64,000 bases of DNA from Apostichopus japonicus (GCF_037975245.1 NC_092572.1:16312269-16376268); one strand, 5' to 3'; shown: positions 49,080-62,038, counted from the first letter of the stretch. The notes: a model not told the origin generated them from the sequence alone. Translations and numbers: made by a program.

Positions 49080-50880
49080 CTTACTGTTAGGCCATGTTTT
49101 TCTTCACTGATAACAGTTCTTTCCTCATTTCATTACACTTTGTCTAAAACATCTTTAGAAAGGTGGAATAAATCTCTTCATATCTCTGTTGTTTCCTAGT
49201 TTCTATTTAGCATGGCACAATCGGACTTTGGGGGTTAAAAAATGTAAAAATACGTAACTTTTGAAAACCAAAAGTCACACGTAAAACACACATGGCAACA
49301 TGTAGCGTCGTGTGGCTTTTGAAACTCCCATTTTTGAAAGTTCAATTGCGTCACTATAACACTGGCCCTCCTCTTTGTCTAAATTGAATATGCATTACAA
49401 ATGAGTGACAGATTCTGTACATATAAAAATTATTGTGATTGGTTCAAGTTTTCAATCGGACCTAGGGGTAACAAATGAGAGTCTTCGTTAGAAAATATCG
49501 ACCTTCTAGCCCAACCTCGAGAGACACTATTGAAGACGCCCACGTGGTAGCGCCTAGTATAGGGGACTGTAACTATGCACTGTTTAATCGTTTATGTGTA
49601 ATTGTATTAAAATTTGTTATTGTACTGTTAAGAACTCAAAATTAGTTTAAAAACACATTTATTGGTAGTTTTTTTACCCAAATTCCCATATACATTGAGA
49701 ATGCAATAGCTTGCGTCACAGCAATATAAAAAAAAACCCGCAACAGAATGGATCAGTCTAATCTTCCTGACCGCGTTGATCACAGCGCTCACGTATGGGA
49801 GCGATGAGTCACACTTAATCCTTCAAAGAGCTTATATTGCAGTACTTTTTAGTGTCGTTTTTGGGGGTGAAGGAATTGATATGCTGGGGCATCGGGTAGA
49901 TTACAGCAATCAAACAGGCAGACTAATTGTCATGAGATGCTGAACCGAGAGATACAGGCGTTCTTTCTTGCAAAGGGCTATTCTCAATCTTGCCAATGAA
50001 TTATGTAGGAAATAGGCCAAATATATGTCAGAACATGGACATAGTAGTCTTAATTTTTCGTTTTAGGAATCAGATTTTTATGTATTTTCGATGTATTTAT
50101 GATTGTTTTATTGTCTGTTTTACTGAGATGGACTGAATGCCAATTTTTATGGTCAATAAATTTCTTATATCTGAAATATCAAAAGCGCTTTATCAACATG
50201 TTTAGAATGCCTTGCAAAGTACTACAGTGGAAATCATTTATATTGCCAAAAGCATTCATTTGTATGCAAGAGGGGCAGGAAGTACAAATTTCCATGTATG
50301 CCAAATGCTGCAAAGGGTTCTCTGCTAATATCCCACACTGACAGCAGGAAGCTAAACAAAATATCTGAGACACCCACCTGCAGCAAATGATTATGGTCCA
50401 CTCGTTTTGAGACTTCCACTCAAAAGCAGATGTCATCAATAAGGCTTTCACTGTGACCAATCCAAAACATAGTACCACACTTTCGTGCATTGGTCAGTAC
50501 AGGGACTACAGTTCCATACACATAACATATAATGTGCCTGAAGAGTCCATAGCCAGGAAGATGGAAGCTGCAGTATTAAAGGTGAGCTCAAATAGTCCAT
50601 GTATCCAGACTCTGAAATAGATGCAAAGAAAACAGCAATGTGATGAATTACGTAAGAGAGGCAGAGCATACAGACGGAGGAGAGCACAACTCAGAGAGAG
50701 AAAGTACAAGCTACATGGTAGAACTAAAAACATAAACCATTCCAGTATCTATAAGAAAGATCAACTGATTCATGACCAGTTTCTCTAGGATGAAAAACTA
50801 CACTGATGATGAAGATGACAATATTTATCAGTGATGCCAGTAATTTGTAAACTGAGTCTATCCACACTCACTGTTATAAG
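49080..50880. other. unresolved repeat-like DNA
   Basis: No gene was assigned. 49230-49330 folds on CAAAAGTCACAC versus GTGTGGCTTTTG. On the + strand, 50600-50790 encodes an Arg/Lys-rich stretch (QCDELRKRGRAYRRRRAQLR) that could be a remnant of a mobile-element protein. Confidence 0.3.
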
Positions 50881-50889
50881 TTAAAACAG

Positions 50890-51299
50890 TATCACTCAGT
50901 CAGGGAAGTAGGCAATCAAGCTGATGACCATAAACTTGGCAAGTGCCATCAAACTTTCAAGGCTTTCTGCTGTGTTGCACTGCAAGATACTGTTGAGAGA
51001 TGTGACACCTCTCTCCACATGTAGGCTGTTGTGGCATATGTAGGAGATGTCAAATGGTTTGGTCCTTAAGATTTCTTTACTTTGCACAATACTTTGAAGA
51101 GCATATATGTCAGAATGTGGACTCTGCTGCTTCTTCTCTTAGCTGCCAGGGTTAACATTGTGAAAATAATGCCATATGCTGGTGCCCCTGGCTTACTGAT
51201 GGTGTAGGCACCTGTCCACATTCTGCATCCCTCTGTGTAACTTGCTGGGGCTGATGTATGTTTTGCCAACTTTTCATTTATGTCATCAGCCCATGCCAT
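50890..51299 (-). pseudogene. degenerate His-Me finger (HNH) endonuclease
   Basis: The minus strand starts MAWADDINEKLAKHT.., then GCRMWTGAYTISKPGAPAYG, RVHILTYMLF and, after a frameshift, PFDISYICHNSLHVERGVTS LNS. The order C--W-G..YG..VH---Y..ISH-CHN--CVN--HL is that of the zinc-binding-loop His-Me finger nucleases related to homing endonucleases, which occur as repeated genes in some marine invertebrates. Here the usual SHxCH reads SYICH and LCV reads LHV, so catalytic and zinc-binding residues look lost. This is a pseudogene. Confidence 0.6.
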
Positions 51300-51844
51300 C
51301 CAATCTTGGTCTGAAATTGCAAAGGTGTGAGCTTTCCAGTTACATATTTCTAAATGTATATAGGCCTAAGCTTATTCTGAATGCAGCTTGGGGCTCAGTT
51401 CAGCTGATTCTTACACCACATTGAGTAGTAATATATGCTTTTAAACTTCTGTCGCTTTTGCTCTGCTACACTGCACAGAAGTAGGCTACTCACCAGATCT
51501 ACAACTTCCCTATCAAATAAGCTACATGTACTACTTAGTGAGTGTAAGTCTGTGATGGTATAAGCTCTGAGGTGATGGGTATTACTTTCACTTTTCCCCC
51601 TTGAGGTAGCTGAGAGGTTTTTCACACCTACCCATGCAATCATCCCATTCTTTATCATAAAGTTGAAATTTGATTTCTTCTTGAATATGAAACTTTTTCC
51701 TAATTTTAAGTTGCTAACTCTTCAAACTCAACAACTTGCTTCTGTTCTTTTATGGTGAGATCATAGATGTGAGGAGTTCATAAATACTGATTTAGTATCA
51801 GAACCAATTCTACATGTTAATCTTCTTACAACTGTTTATTCAAC

Positions 51845-52010
51845 ATCTATGAGAAAAGGTTTCCTCATGTAAGTGAATGAGGTGTCAATGTTCCAAAAGT
51901 TTATTGAACCTTTCTGTCCAGCACATTTTTGGCATTTATATGTAAAATTCCACCTGTTTTCTGCCATACTTCCTCTGTGGGAAATGGTGTAGTGCAACCC
52001 TGCATTTCTG
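51845..52010 (-). pseudogene. possible mobile-element exon upstream of the HNH remnant
   Basis: After acceptor CTTTACAG-like sequence the minus strand reads RNAGLHYTISHRGSMAENRW, NFTYKCQKCAGQKGSINFWN and FTYMRKPFL. A CxxC pair is visible. It may belong to the same decayed element as the HNH remnant at 50890-51299. The family is unknown. Confidence 0.3.
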
Positions 52011-52689
52011 TACTGTAAAGAAAGAAAAAATAGATAACTAAAATCCTGGTTATAAGTACTGAAGGGCTCATTTATTAAAATTACAATTCATTATTCTTAA
52101 TCGTAGTTAACAATAAACATAGATTGAAATACAGATCTTGTCTCTTACTATTTTTATAACCAGAACTGCATGTGGATTCCTAACATAGTTAACGATCAGC
52201 TATCTGCAGTATTTTGTTCGTAAAGTGTTTGTGTAATGCGGCTGAGCAAGAGTCTTTCCAGTAAAGCTGTTGGAGAAGGGAAGACCACTAATGGAGTAAA
52301 TGAAAACAATTAAATGATACCTTAAATAACTGTTGACCAGCTGATAAACATATTTATATTTTAAATGCAATTTCCCCAGATTAGTGATAGTAGTATACCT
52401 AACATATGTTCATCCGTGGGTGGGAAAGCAATTATTTACTCTGTCACTGTGAATTTCCCTCATGCAGTGGCATTGCTGGCACGACTCTTGCTCAATCGTG
52501 TTCATGTTACATTTGCAAAGAAAAAGTTAAGCTTACCTTCTAAAAGGTTAAGTTAACCTTAAAAGGGCTAGTTCAAAAAGGTTAAGAAGGTTGGCTTCTG
52601 CAATTGCGTAGGCCTACAGCACACATACTTTATGCTTGACCTTATTAGTTTAGATTAGTTTAGTAAAGAAAAAGGATCAGGAGGGACAC

Positions 52690-53100
52690 TCAAGTCCCCA
52701 TCAAATACCCTATAGGAGATGGAAGAAAACTGATGACACAAATGATCAGACCCGATTACAATGCTTAAAGTGCTTGTTCAAAGCATTCTTAAGCCCATTC
52801 ACACTACAGTACTTGCAAGTACAATTTTCTCAGGCAAACCATTCCACTCATTCACGACCCTATTAGAAAAAAATTTATGCTGAATATTAATGCTACTTTG
52901 TGACTTGTGGAGTTTAAGACAATGACATCTGGTACAACCCCTATCAGCAAACATGCAAAAGTCAGTGACTATCAAGATACTTAATAAAGATATCACTTTT
53001 ATGAAACCTACGTTTGAGTTGAATCTTGGTCTTGGTCACTGCATAATCTAGATCTACGGGAAGACTGTCCATGAACTTGTGTTTGAGTTACTTTATTTCT
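52690..53100 (-). pseudogene. CR1/L2-like LINE 3' fragment
   Basis: The minus strand reads RGCTRCHCLKLHKSQSSINI, QHKFFSNRVVNEWNGLPEKI and VLAS, the conserved end of CR1/L2-type ORF2 (RGH--KL----..R--FFS-RV-N-WN-LP). It is truncated and isolated. From 53100 to 54800 I see no gene. Confidence 0.7.
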
Positions 53101-54814
53101 CTGAAATTTAGTGACTCTAGCCCTGACTCGTTGCATAACTGGTAATAGTTCCTGAAAACTCAACATGAATTGAATATGAACCACTGAATCAAGAACTTCT
53201 GGAGACTAATAATTCTTCACATCCTTGGCTAGATGAAGTAATGGTTTCTAATACAAATGGTATACTTTATCAATCCCGTTCTTGAACCATTGGCCAGAAA
53301 ATTGTGTCCTTTCTGGAGAGAAGTATTGAAGGTGAACCGGACTGATGGTGTGCTATTTATAATAATCCCTCTGCCTAATACAAATACCAAAGTATTTAAT
53401 TAAAAAATAGTGAATTGCACATAAAGCTCCTAAGGCGACATCTTTGCTCTAGGTAAATTTAACTCTTTTCACAACACTTAGGACGACATAGCATAAACTC
53501 ACCACTTAGGGCAACAATGGTGATTTAGTGTAATTTCGTCACACTGGACGATTAAATACAATTAACTAGTTAATTAATTTCACATATACATGTCACCCTA
53601 TGTGAAATTAACTCTTTCCACAACACTTAATAAATTAATAAATTGTGAAAGACATAACACCAGAGATCTACAGTCAATATGAAAAGATGCCTGTATACAG
53701 TATTTAGAACTGCTCAATGGGATCATTTCAACTCAAGCTGGATTCTAAACCTGAAAATTTCCAACGTATGAATTCTGGCCATTAACTTACATCACTAATA
53801 GTTTCAGAATTTGACTACTGTTCATTTGTCAGTTTATTGAGTTATCGTAATGACGGGCTCTTAGCATTACACTCATAAACACACATACTGCTACTTCACA
53901 AAAATGCATTGTGTTACATATTGAAACAATTTTACATAACACAAAACAGCATGGAATGAAAACAATATGACAAAAACAGGGAGTTTGCAGGAACTCACCA
54001 GGACTCACAAAAGCCTTCAAGATCTTTGCAATCTAGACACACCTCAAGGTGCCCCTGCATACTCAAGCATAACATATAGCCCTTGTTACTAGGATATATT
54101 GGAATTACTGGATATGAGTTTGCCCGACAGTGCCAAGTCTCATTGCAGGAAGTCCACTTCATCTCATTTGTTGTATGTAAGAAGAAGTACCTGGAAAGGA
54201 AAAAATAAGTTACTCATTACAACAATGTTGCATTTCTATTGCAATTTCCATTTGTTCCTTTACCCTCTGGATTATCAGGTATAAATGAAAACTTTCATTC
54301 AGCTTTTACTTAAAATTATCAGAATTACTATTAAGAGCAACAAACTTATAAATCAGATACAGACTATCATCTAAACCCAGCCTTACAAAATGTGCATCCT
54401 CATTGTATTGATGCAAGTTTATCAGTCAGATCTAACTGGTGCCATGATACCTCTTTTAAAAATGACTAATTCCCTGCAAACCTAAGCAAATTCCCAATCA
54501 GTTTCAATGTTAAAGGTAGTCTGTATATGCCCCAAATTATAGGATGCTATAATTGCTAGAAGTTTTTAACAAGTTACTTTCATGTAGGCCCTTAGTCCAA
54601 ATTGTTCTCAGACATTCTTAATGAACACACAAGATGACTGAATGTCCCCATGAGGTAAATTTCCTCAAAAGTTGTAACAAAATCAGTTTATAGAATTTTG
54701 ACCAAAGGTGACCAAATTTGAATATTTGGGCCAACATGGCATAAATTTAAATAATACATTGAAAAGTTCACTTATTTTTTGGGGGGTTGCTTTGATGCTT
54801 TTCACATAACGATC

Positions 54815-55070
54815 TATATCTCTTACTCATCTAAAAGTTTGCACTGGCTTTGGTTACAGGAAGTGCATGATGATGTGTAAACTGCACCAAGGAATTCTAA
54901 TGCATCCTCCTGTGCAGTTGAATCAAACTCTGGAAGAATCTGTTTCAACCTTGCGAGGCAGGAGGCCCATGAAGTTCAGGTTGAAATTGCGTGGAAGAGA
55001 GCTTTGATTACTTCCATTAATTCAGAGCTATGTCCATCATAGTGTTGAACGATGCTGCAAAGAAGCTATA
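54815..55070 (-). pseudogene. ubiquitin-specific-protease-like (C19) segment
   Basis: The minus strand reads LLCSIVQHYDGHSSELMEVI KALFHAIST, a TGA, then TSWASCLARLKQILPEFDST and AQEDALEFL. The core F-----QEDA-EFL is the conserved block downstream of the catalytic Cys in C19 peptidases (..Q-DAHEFL). A CxxC-type SCTSCNQSQC follows. One in-frame stop and no Cys-box upstream make it a remnant. It lies on the same strand as, and downstream of, the integrase exons at 58371-60177, so it may come from the same element. Confidence 0.5.
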
Positions 55071-55302
55071 AAAGAAGGAAAATTTAGATTTGTAGGAAAT
55101 CTACATCTGACATGGGTGGCTCATCAATATAAGTGGAAAAGTTTAGGGTTGCAGCCTTCATTTGTATCTATTTTTTTATGATTGCTTGATGTTTCAAAGC
55201 ACTTTCTTGGAAGTCTGTCACTAGCTTCTGTAGCTGAAAAGTTACTCTCATCAAGTAAAATGATAAACACATCATATCTTAATAACCATTTGTTTGAATA
55301 TG

Positions 55303-55581
55303 CTACTGGGAGAAAGGAGTAGAGGTATCATGAACTTGACAAAGAGAGTGCCCATGTTGGAAATCTAGTATATTTGGGGGATAATAAAACTTAAAACCTT
55401 CATTGTTGAAGTGAAAATTATGATATTCTGCAATAAGTGCCAATCCTTGGGATGGGGTTGGAACATCACAAAATGCCCCTTGCAATTGTGCCCATATAGG
55501 TTGGGATTTTCCCTTCTCCAGGCATAGGAGTTTGTCAAGGATATGGTCCTGGCACAGTAAAAGTCTTCCATTTTTCAACAT
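55303..55581 (-). pseudogene. unidentified exon in the integrase/C19 element
   Basis: A 92-residue open frame on the minus strand starts MLKNGRLLLCQDHILDKLLC and contains IWAQLQGAFCDVPTPSQGLA LIAEYHNFHF. I do not recognise the domain. It lies between the integrase exons and the C19-like segment on the same strand. Confidence 0.3.
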
Positions 55582-57536
55582 TTCCAGGTGGGGAGGATCA
55601 AGTCACATGAAGTCTTGCACCTCCGTAGCTTGCAATCCCTGCCTTAATGAATTTATTTCTAAAGCTGCATGGGCTGTCTTAGGTTACTTACATTTACAGT
55701 AACAGGATTGCTTTGTTCCTGAAATAAAAACATTTAACAATATTTAATGTGACTTTTCGAGCATGGCCAGTGATTTTCCACGATCAAGAAATTCACAATA
55801 ACATGGATCTATATCCATAAAATAATGAAACAGAAAACTCAATTTGAAATAGAAAAACCAGTATTCTTTGCAAGAGTTGGATATATATGCAATAACTGTG
55901 GGGCTGTATTGACCTTGATCATGTTTCTCCCTGTAAGAAGGTAACATATATTGTGAAAGAGAAATATAGAACATAGGTTGGGGTGGGAAATTGTGCAGGG
56001 GGGCAGAGGTTTGTTTGGCCCCAAATATGCCAAAAGTTCCAATACGGTCACATTTGGTCAACATTTTAAACTGTTGTCATTACCACCCTGGAGGAAATTT
56101 ACCTCACTGAGACATTCAGTCATCTTGTGTGTTCATTTAGAATGTCTGAGACCAATCTGGAAATAAGAATCTCAAGGAATGTAATTTTTGAAATCTTCAG
56201 GAAGTATGCTATAATTTGTTGCCTATACAGACTACCTTTAATTCAAATTTCTTCTATTGGATATTTGAATCATATTCAAACTTGGGCTGCTAACCTCATC
56301 TGGTGTGTTTGTACTGATGATACTGGCTGCAAGTTCCTGAAATATAGAATAATTAAATTTATGGATTACATGCAACAGCTATATTCAACAACCTATCACA
56401 GCACAGGTCAGCAATTATTTGTGTTAGTACACTGTGGATATGTTCATATGTATATCGATTCCTTTTGTTAAAAAATTCTTTCTTGCAATAAAAAATTTAA
56501 ACGCACCGAGACATTTATTGGATATTGAATACAAATTTGCATTTTTTTCTTTGTTAATTAAGGAATATGTTAATACATAGAGGTCATACCAAATTCAAGA
56601 TCAGATGAAATTTAAGTCGGTCAATATCAGTCCCTATTCTGGAAATTTATGCCTCTATGAGGATTTCTGTGATGATAGAATCAATGTTGATGAAAGAATA
56701 AATGTGACTTCATGCAGTGTTTTACAACCTGTATAAAATTAATACTCCAACCACACATGCAAAGTGCAATGTGGTTCCCAGCTACACCACTCTTCGGGGA
56801 AATGGTAATTTGATGGCTGTTCTTGCTGCAAACTCAGTCTAGACAGTGTGTTAGATTATCAACTCAACCAACTTTGGCCAAGTTCCTGATATTGTCGGCT
56901 GCAAGCCAGGAATCTCATTGGGTTGCTGCCACCACCATGAAGATTTAAGCAGTATATCATTTCTCCTATAACAACAACATTGGAATGGTAAAGCAACATT
57001 ACCGTAATGATGCTATATCGCAATTCCCTTTTGAATTAAGTAATATGTTAAGGGACATTTTCTTAATATTTAGTTTGTTCAATATATGAAAAATCAACCA
57101 AGGTAAAATGCATTATGGTTTCCATGATGTAACATGAGTAATTTGTGTATGCGTTTGTTTGTGTGTGGGGGGAGGGAAGGGGGTTTGCACACACTTAATA
57201 GTAATTAAGGCTCTACAAATATTAGAAAAAGCTGGAAATGATGATTGAGATGCAACAAACATGGGCGAAAGTGGAAAATATCTGCCAAGAAAACGAGACG
57301 GACCATTCCTGCAGGCTATGAGGTATCATTATGTTAAGTATCAACTCAAATGGAATAAAATTCTTCCGATTCTGTGTTTATAAGGAAATTTCAGCTGAAC
57401 CTTATTTTGTCACACATCTCATCAATATGCAGCAAAATAATAGCACTGAAAACATTGCATTGTGTAACCAACCTGCTCAGCACAATAAAATTTAGTCATA
57501 CCACATATGGTTGGTGAACAATTGCAGATCAGGTTT

Positions 57537-57980
57537 TAATGTTAAGCCCTGCCCACTCATTTCATCGCACGATATCTGCACCAAAAGCAATAACGACCCT
57601 CCTTAGCTCGTCATTGCTGCAAGGATCACCTCAAACCAACCTACCATTCTTCAGATTGGAGCTAACAGTTATTAATGTTAAGCTCTGCCCACTCATTTTG
57701 TTGCACAATATCTGCACCAAAAGCAATAACGACCCTCCTTAGCTCATCATTGCTGCAAGGATCACCTCAAACCAACCTATCATTCTTCAGATTGGAGCTA
57801 ACAAGAGAACGTCAGCTAAAATCTATTTTGGTCCCGCCCGTTACAAACATTCAATCAGCAGAATAAACCAGAGATTAAAAATGTTGTAATGGTCAAGCAA
57901 CATGTTGATACTAGTTTCATGTTAACCCCGCCCACTTATTACCATGCATGATATCTACACCAAAGGAAATAGTTACTATA
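57537..57980. repeat. 136-bp tandem duplication with diverged third copy
   Basis: The segment from TTAATGTTAAGCCCTGCCCA (57537) recurs at 57673 with few changes. A diverged third copy starts at about 57920 (CATGTTAACCCCGCCCACTT). There is no gene. It lies between the integrase exons and the downstream remnants. Confidence 0.85.
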
Positions 57981-58370
57981 TGTGGTTTTACCAAGTTGAT
58001 CTGGCAAGAAGCTAATTAGAAGTTGAACATTTAATTGCTGAGTTTCAAACTGACATCACATAAAATTCTCCTCTCGAAACTAAGCAAATAAAATCAAATA
58101 TTTGAAAACATTTGTCTGGAAACTGGAGTTTTCTAATTAACTTATTCTTCTCTCTTTTATTGTTGGCAATTATGTTTCATTTTTAAAGCCATTGAGTCAA
58201 AATTGATTTATTGTGTGAAGACAGCTACAGCCCTTACCCTCACATAAGCCAGCACAGAACTCATCAAGTTACTGATTATTGTTAAGAAAATTATGGAGGA
58301 ATCATGCCAATCAACCCCCTCTCCCAACCCCCCCCCCCTCCCAAATAAAAAGACTGTAAAGGAATCTTAC

Positions 58371-58574
58371 TTGTGTGAAATTCTTTAAGTAAAATGGATT
58401 GAATTTCTTCTTCAAAGGAAGGCCTGTGGAACTGTTAATATGTGTGTACAGCCCTTTCTCATTCACAGCCTTGACTCCATACGGCCCAAGCCAAGAGTTT
58501 TCGAGCTTCCCTCCTCTTCGGGCATCCTTTCTAGCATTCCGGACGAGAACACTTATAGAACCAACTTTGAAGCT
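58371..58574 (-). CDS. integrase exon with GPY/F module
   Basis: A 204-bp phase-0 exon between TTCAG and GTAAGA. It reads SFKVGSISVLVRNARKDARR, then GGKLENSWLGPYGVKAVNEK and GLYTHINS. This is the small C-terminal module of gypsy-type integrases and their host-gene or Ginger relatives: F-VGD-VL..R-GGK-E--W-GPY-V..L--KG-Y. It is intact, follows 58689-58886 in phase, and is the best-preserved part of this locus. Confidence 0.75.
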
Positions 58575-58688
58575 CTGAATAAAACAAAATCCAGCATATA
58601 TACGTAAACATCATCATACAATGTATATGTTGCCATTCATTTAACTACAGTGCAGTTTTCAATGCACAACATAGCATTATGTAATTAC

Positions 58689-58886
58689 CTGTTTTGATTG
58701 CTGACTTTAATCAAAATTCTTTTTTTGCCGTTCTTGGGCTTTGCCAATATTTTCTTTTACAAAACCTTTGATTATGTCCTGCTACTGTGACATGAGTTGA
58801 AAAACCCTCTCCCGCTGTGCATCGCTGCAGCAGGAGATTCTGGTTGGACAATGGAGTCTTCAATGTCGACTGGTAGCAATGGCTCT
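58689..58886 (-). pseudogene. integrase exon (post-DDE linker)
   Basis: Between CCAG and GTAATT the minus strand reads EPLLPVDIEDSIVQPESP.. and, in another frame, IIKGFVKENIGKAQERQKKN FD, a TAA, then SQQSKQ. LP-D-E..V-ENI-KAQERQKK is the helix-rich linker typical of gypsy-type integrases. A 1-base loss and a stop break it. Confidence 0.65.
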
Positions 58887-59376
58887 CTGGATATATGAAG
58901 ATAATTAACAATCAATTATTCACAACACTTTGTTGACTGAAGAATAAATAAATTTTTATATATTTTATTTTCACTATTAAGACCCTGGAACCATAAATCT
59001 GAGTCACATCACATACTCAAACCAGCAGAAATATAAAACAAAAGTATATTCTGTGCTGTTATAGGTCCAAATTGCATACCAGCCCAAAATATGATATATA
59101 ACTGAAAAACAAAACCAATATCAGTGGCATTAATTGCATGTATCTAAATTAATTGGCATGCTTTTATAGTTTAATGAATGTTCATCTTTTGTACTTGCTA
59201 TTTAGCAGTTTTTCCCAGGACCTGGGATGTGTCAAATGAGATTTTATCCTATAGAGGATCAGTGTAGCTATGCAGGATTTTTCCAAACTCTCTTGTCCCT
59301 GATTGCTTTTCTCCGTATATGACCTTTACAAATGTAAACCTGTATTCAGCAATGGTAGGTTTGGATTATTACAAAC

Positions 59377-59675
59377 CTTCCAAACATCACAACAAAAGGA
59401 GAAAGACCTGTAGAACCATGTTTTGCTGTACGGTACCCCATGAGAATGGAAGACAGTGTTTCATCCCAGTCATCTTGGTTTTGATTGACAACTTTGATGA
59501 GTGACATTTGCATTTTGCAGAGGTTTGGTTGAATCTTTCATCCAGCCCATTGGTCTGTGGGTGGTAGCTGAAGGATACTCTGTGGCCCACCCCTGTCATG
59601 TCAAACAGGGACTTGCTCAGAGAATTAACAAATTCTCCTCTTTGGTCTGAGATGACAACTTTCATGCACCCAAAT
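59377..59675 (-). pseudogene. integrase catalytic exon (second D and E of DD35E)
   Basis: The exon runs between acceptor TTTAG and donor GTTTGT. It reads FGCMKVVISDQRGEFVNSLS, then GHRVSFSYHPQTNGLDERFN and, after a one-base deletion, VVNQNQDDWDETLSSILMGY RTAKHGSTGLSPFVVMFG. The Asp of SDQ and the Glu of DERF are separated by exactly 35 residues, the integrase DD35E spacing. The 299-bp length is one short of what splice phase requires, matching the deletion. Confidence 0.85.
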
Positions 59676-60019
59676 CTAAATAAATGAAAAATTAAACAAG
59701 TTGTTAAAGAACTGGTTATGAGTAATGCAGTAAACTATTGGCATCTTCAGAGTGGCCGTGTGGTTTAATCAGGAGATTCTTTTAGCACTTCTTTCAAAAC
59801 AAGTAAGTTAAGCACTGACATAACACCTGGTCTTGGATGCACTGACCGTTATTCCACTAACATTTTATTAACATTAACTTATAAAACAACTTCAAGAAAT
59901 TCCTGTAACCATTTGGCCGCTTTCTGGGTCACAGGTAAAACTGAGAACAAATGCAGGTCTGCATAACTAACTTCAAAAATATGTTATGTAAAGTAAAAGC
60001 AAAGTAGATGGATATATAC

Positions 60020-60177
60020 CTGGCCATGGTTTCAAACAGAAAGTTTGCAACGGTTTATGCTGTTTTGTCTCTTACAGCAACAGCCTCTGGCCATTTTGAA
60101 AAATAGTCACATAGGGTTATGATGTACTTATTTCCATTGATGGTCTCTGCAAGGGGTCCAATCATATCCACACCCAC
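60020..60177 (-). pseudogene. integrase catalytic exon (first D)
   Basis: A 158-bp exon between a T-rich acceptor and donor GTATAT reads VGVDMIGPLAETINGNKYII TLCDYFSKWPEAVAVRDKTA, a TAA, then TVANFLFETMA. VD-IGPL and the TLCDYFSKWPEA block are the first part of a gypsy-type integrase core. The TAA is in frame. It leaves two bases that complete an Arg codon with the exon at 59377-59675, so the intron is genuine. Confidence 0.85.
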
Positions 60178-60584
60178 CTAAAAAAAAGGAAAATAGCATT
60201 CAGAACCATACACAATCATACCAACTGATGTTCAAGTGATTTATGTCTGAGTTTTGTAGACAATATACTGCTATTAAGGATTTCCAATCATGCTTATATA
60301 TACTTATTGAAAGTTAACAAAAGATTACTCGATGACTGAATGTGCTAAAAGCAGGTATTCTTACACTGCTAATAAGGTGCGTACAATCAACAATTCTTGC
60401 ACAGAACAGAATGCTGTATCAAAGTTTGCAAATACTTTTGATACTGGACAGTGAAGCTTTTTTAATTTCAATGACTTAAATTGCATGATTTTGGCTTTTC
60501 TTGATTTAAAAGTATTACTGCTCACACTTTTCAGCACAAAGCTCGGTGGCTGTTTAATGCTCCCGTTAGTCTAAACTCTTTGAT

Positions 60585-60700
60585 CTTTTCCGTATCGATC
60601 TTCTTAGATTTAATGTTGAATTTTCAGGGCACAGTCCTGACGAACGATATTTTCCAATGATACTGTACTCTTCATCGGTATCCAGCTCAGGAGAAGTCAT
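60585..60700 (-). pseudogene. possible first exon of the integrase gene
   Basis: The minus strand opens MTSPELDTDEEYSIIGKYRS, then SGLCPENSTLNLRRSIRKRS KSL before a stop or a weak GTTTAG donor. The short acidic start followed by Y--I--Y---G--P------R---R resembles the N-terminus of KRBA2-like integrase proteins. The zinc-binding HHCC exon expected next was not found. Confidence 0.35.
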
Positions 60701-62038
60701 CTTGTAATATCCGATCGGGCTAAGTAAGTTAACGGTCTCAACTCCTAATGCTTAACCGAAGGCCAGAACAGTGCATGCAAATATGCAACTACTAAGAATT
60801 TTGTGTGCCTGTGTGTTACACATTGAAATGTATTGCTTAGTATAATAACAAGCATGGCTTGTGTTTAATAAATTTATGTCTTGTTGATCACTTTTCTTTG
60901 TTTCGAACTTGGAACCTATTAAGAGTTTATATATCTTTTTTAGTAAGGTTATGAATTAATAACATGTTTGTCTACTCATTATTATTGCCTTTAAATGAAC
61001 AACATATGTTTGATTAATGATGGAGTGGCACCACCATTAAGAAAAGAACAACTTTTAGAAAATTTATAGATTGTCACACTTTTCTACCATCTTGAATATA
61101 ATTTCCAGAATAGTTTTAAGGTCTGGTCAATTCTAATTCATGAATTGCAGATATTCATTATATTTCTTTCATTTAGAATAGAAGTTGTGTACTGTAATTT
61201 GAAAATTTGCTACCTTTGGCAACCGTGAAACGTGAACAGACCCAATTTCGAGGACGCTGATGTCAAACTCAAAGGTATAACAAACTTTTGTAAAATTTTG
61301 AAGACTTGCAGTGAGAGTTGTACAGTAAACCGCGAGAGTTGGCAGGCCTGCAAAACCCTAGCAATATAGTCTTCGACTTAAACGATTTTTGCTGATGTAC
61401 AGTACTGAGTCTAGTCTAAGTCTTAACCCTATCGTTTTAAACTTCAGCCAGTGGCAGTAGGCCAAATTGTATAGGCCTAATGGAGTTTTTGGCTGAAACT
61501 GTAACTGTGTAAGGCCTAGCTAATTTAGAACTAGCCTTATGGCTGATAAGTCTGTTAACAAATCTTCAATCAAACCGTTGTTGCATAGCATGCTAGGTGC
61601 TTACCCTAGGAGTATCTTAGGCTAAGCCATTACCATCTTCCATATACTTATTGCAATACCAACTGACTCGACCTGTTGTTGGCCAAAAAAGGGGATATTG
61701 AATATCTACCCCATTTGGTAATGCTAGGCAGACTTAATGCTCCTCTGCACGAATTCATGATTAAACACACACAGTATTATTTCAGTGGTCAAGCCAAACA
61801 TGTCTTCAAGCACAGGAAAGTAGTGCTGGCCGTTAGATTTAGAGCACTTATGTTTACAATCATACATGTTGACTGGTGAATTAATTAGGTGCGCTCAAGG
61901 ATGAATCCTAGTGGCAGTATTTGGGGTAGTTTATCAAGTAACAAATTCTTAATGCTCGAGTGAATTTGAGAAGGACTGTTTATCTATAGACAGTCTCGGC
62001 CTTCATGCATAGCATTAGACCTAGTAATATGTATGGCC

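Noticed and set aside
55978-56471. Two overlapping + strand open frames
   Set aside because: No family resemblance; they lie in the introns or flank of the minus-strand integrase locus.
59377-60177. Ordinary Ty3/gypsy LTR retrotransposon
   Set aside because: No LTRs, protease or reverse transcriptase were seen nearby, and the integrase is split by phased introns.
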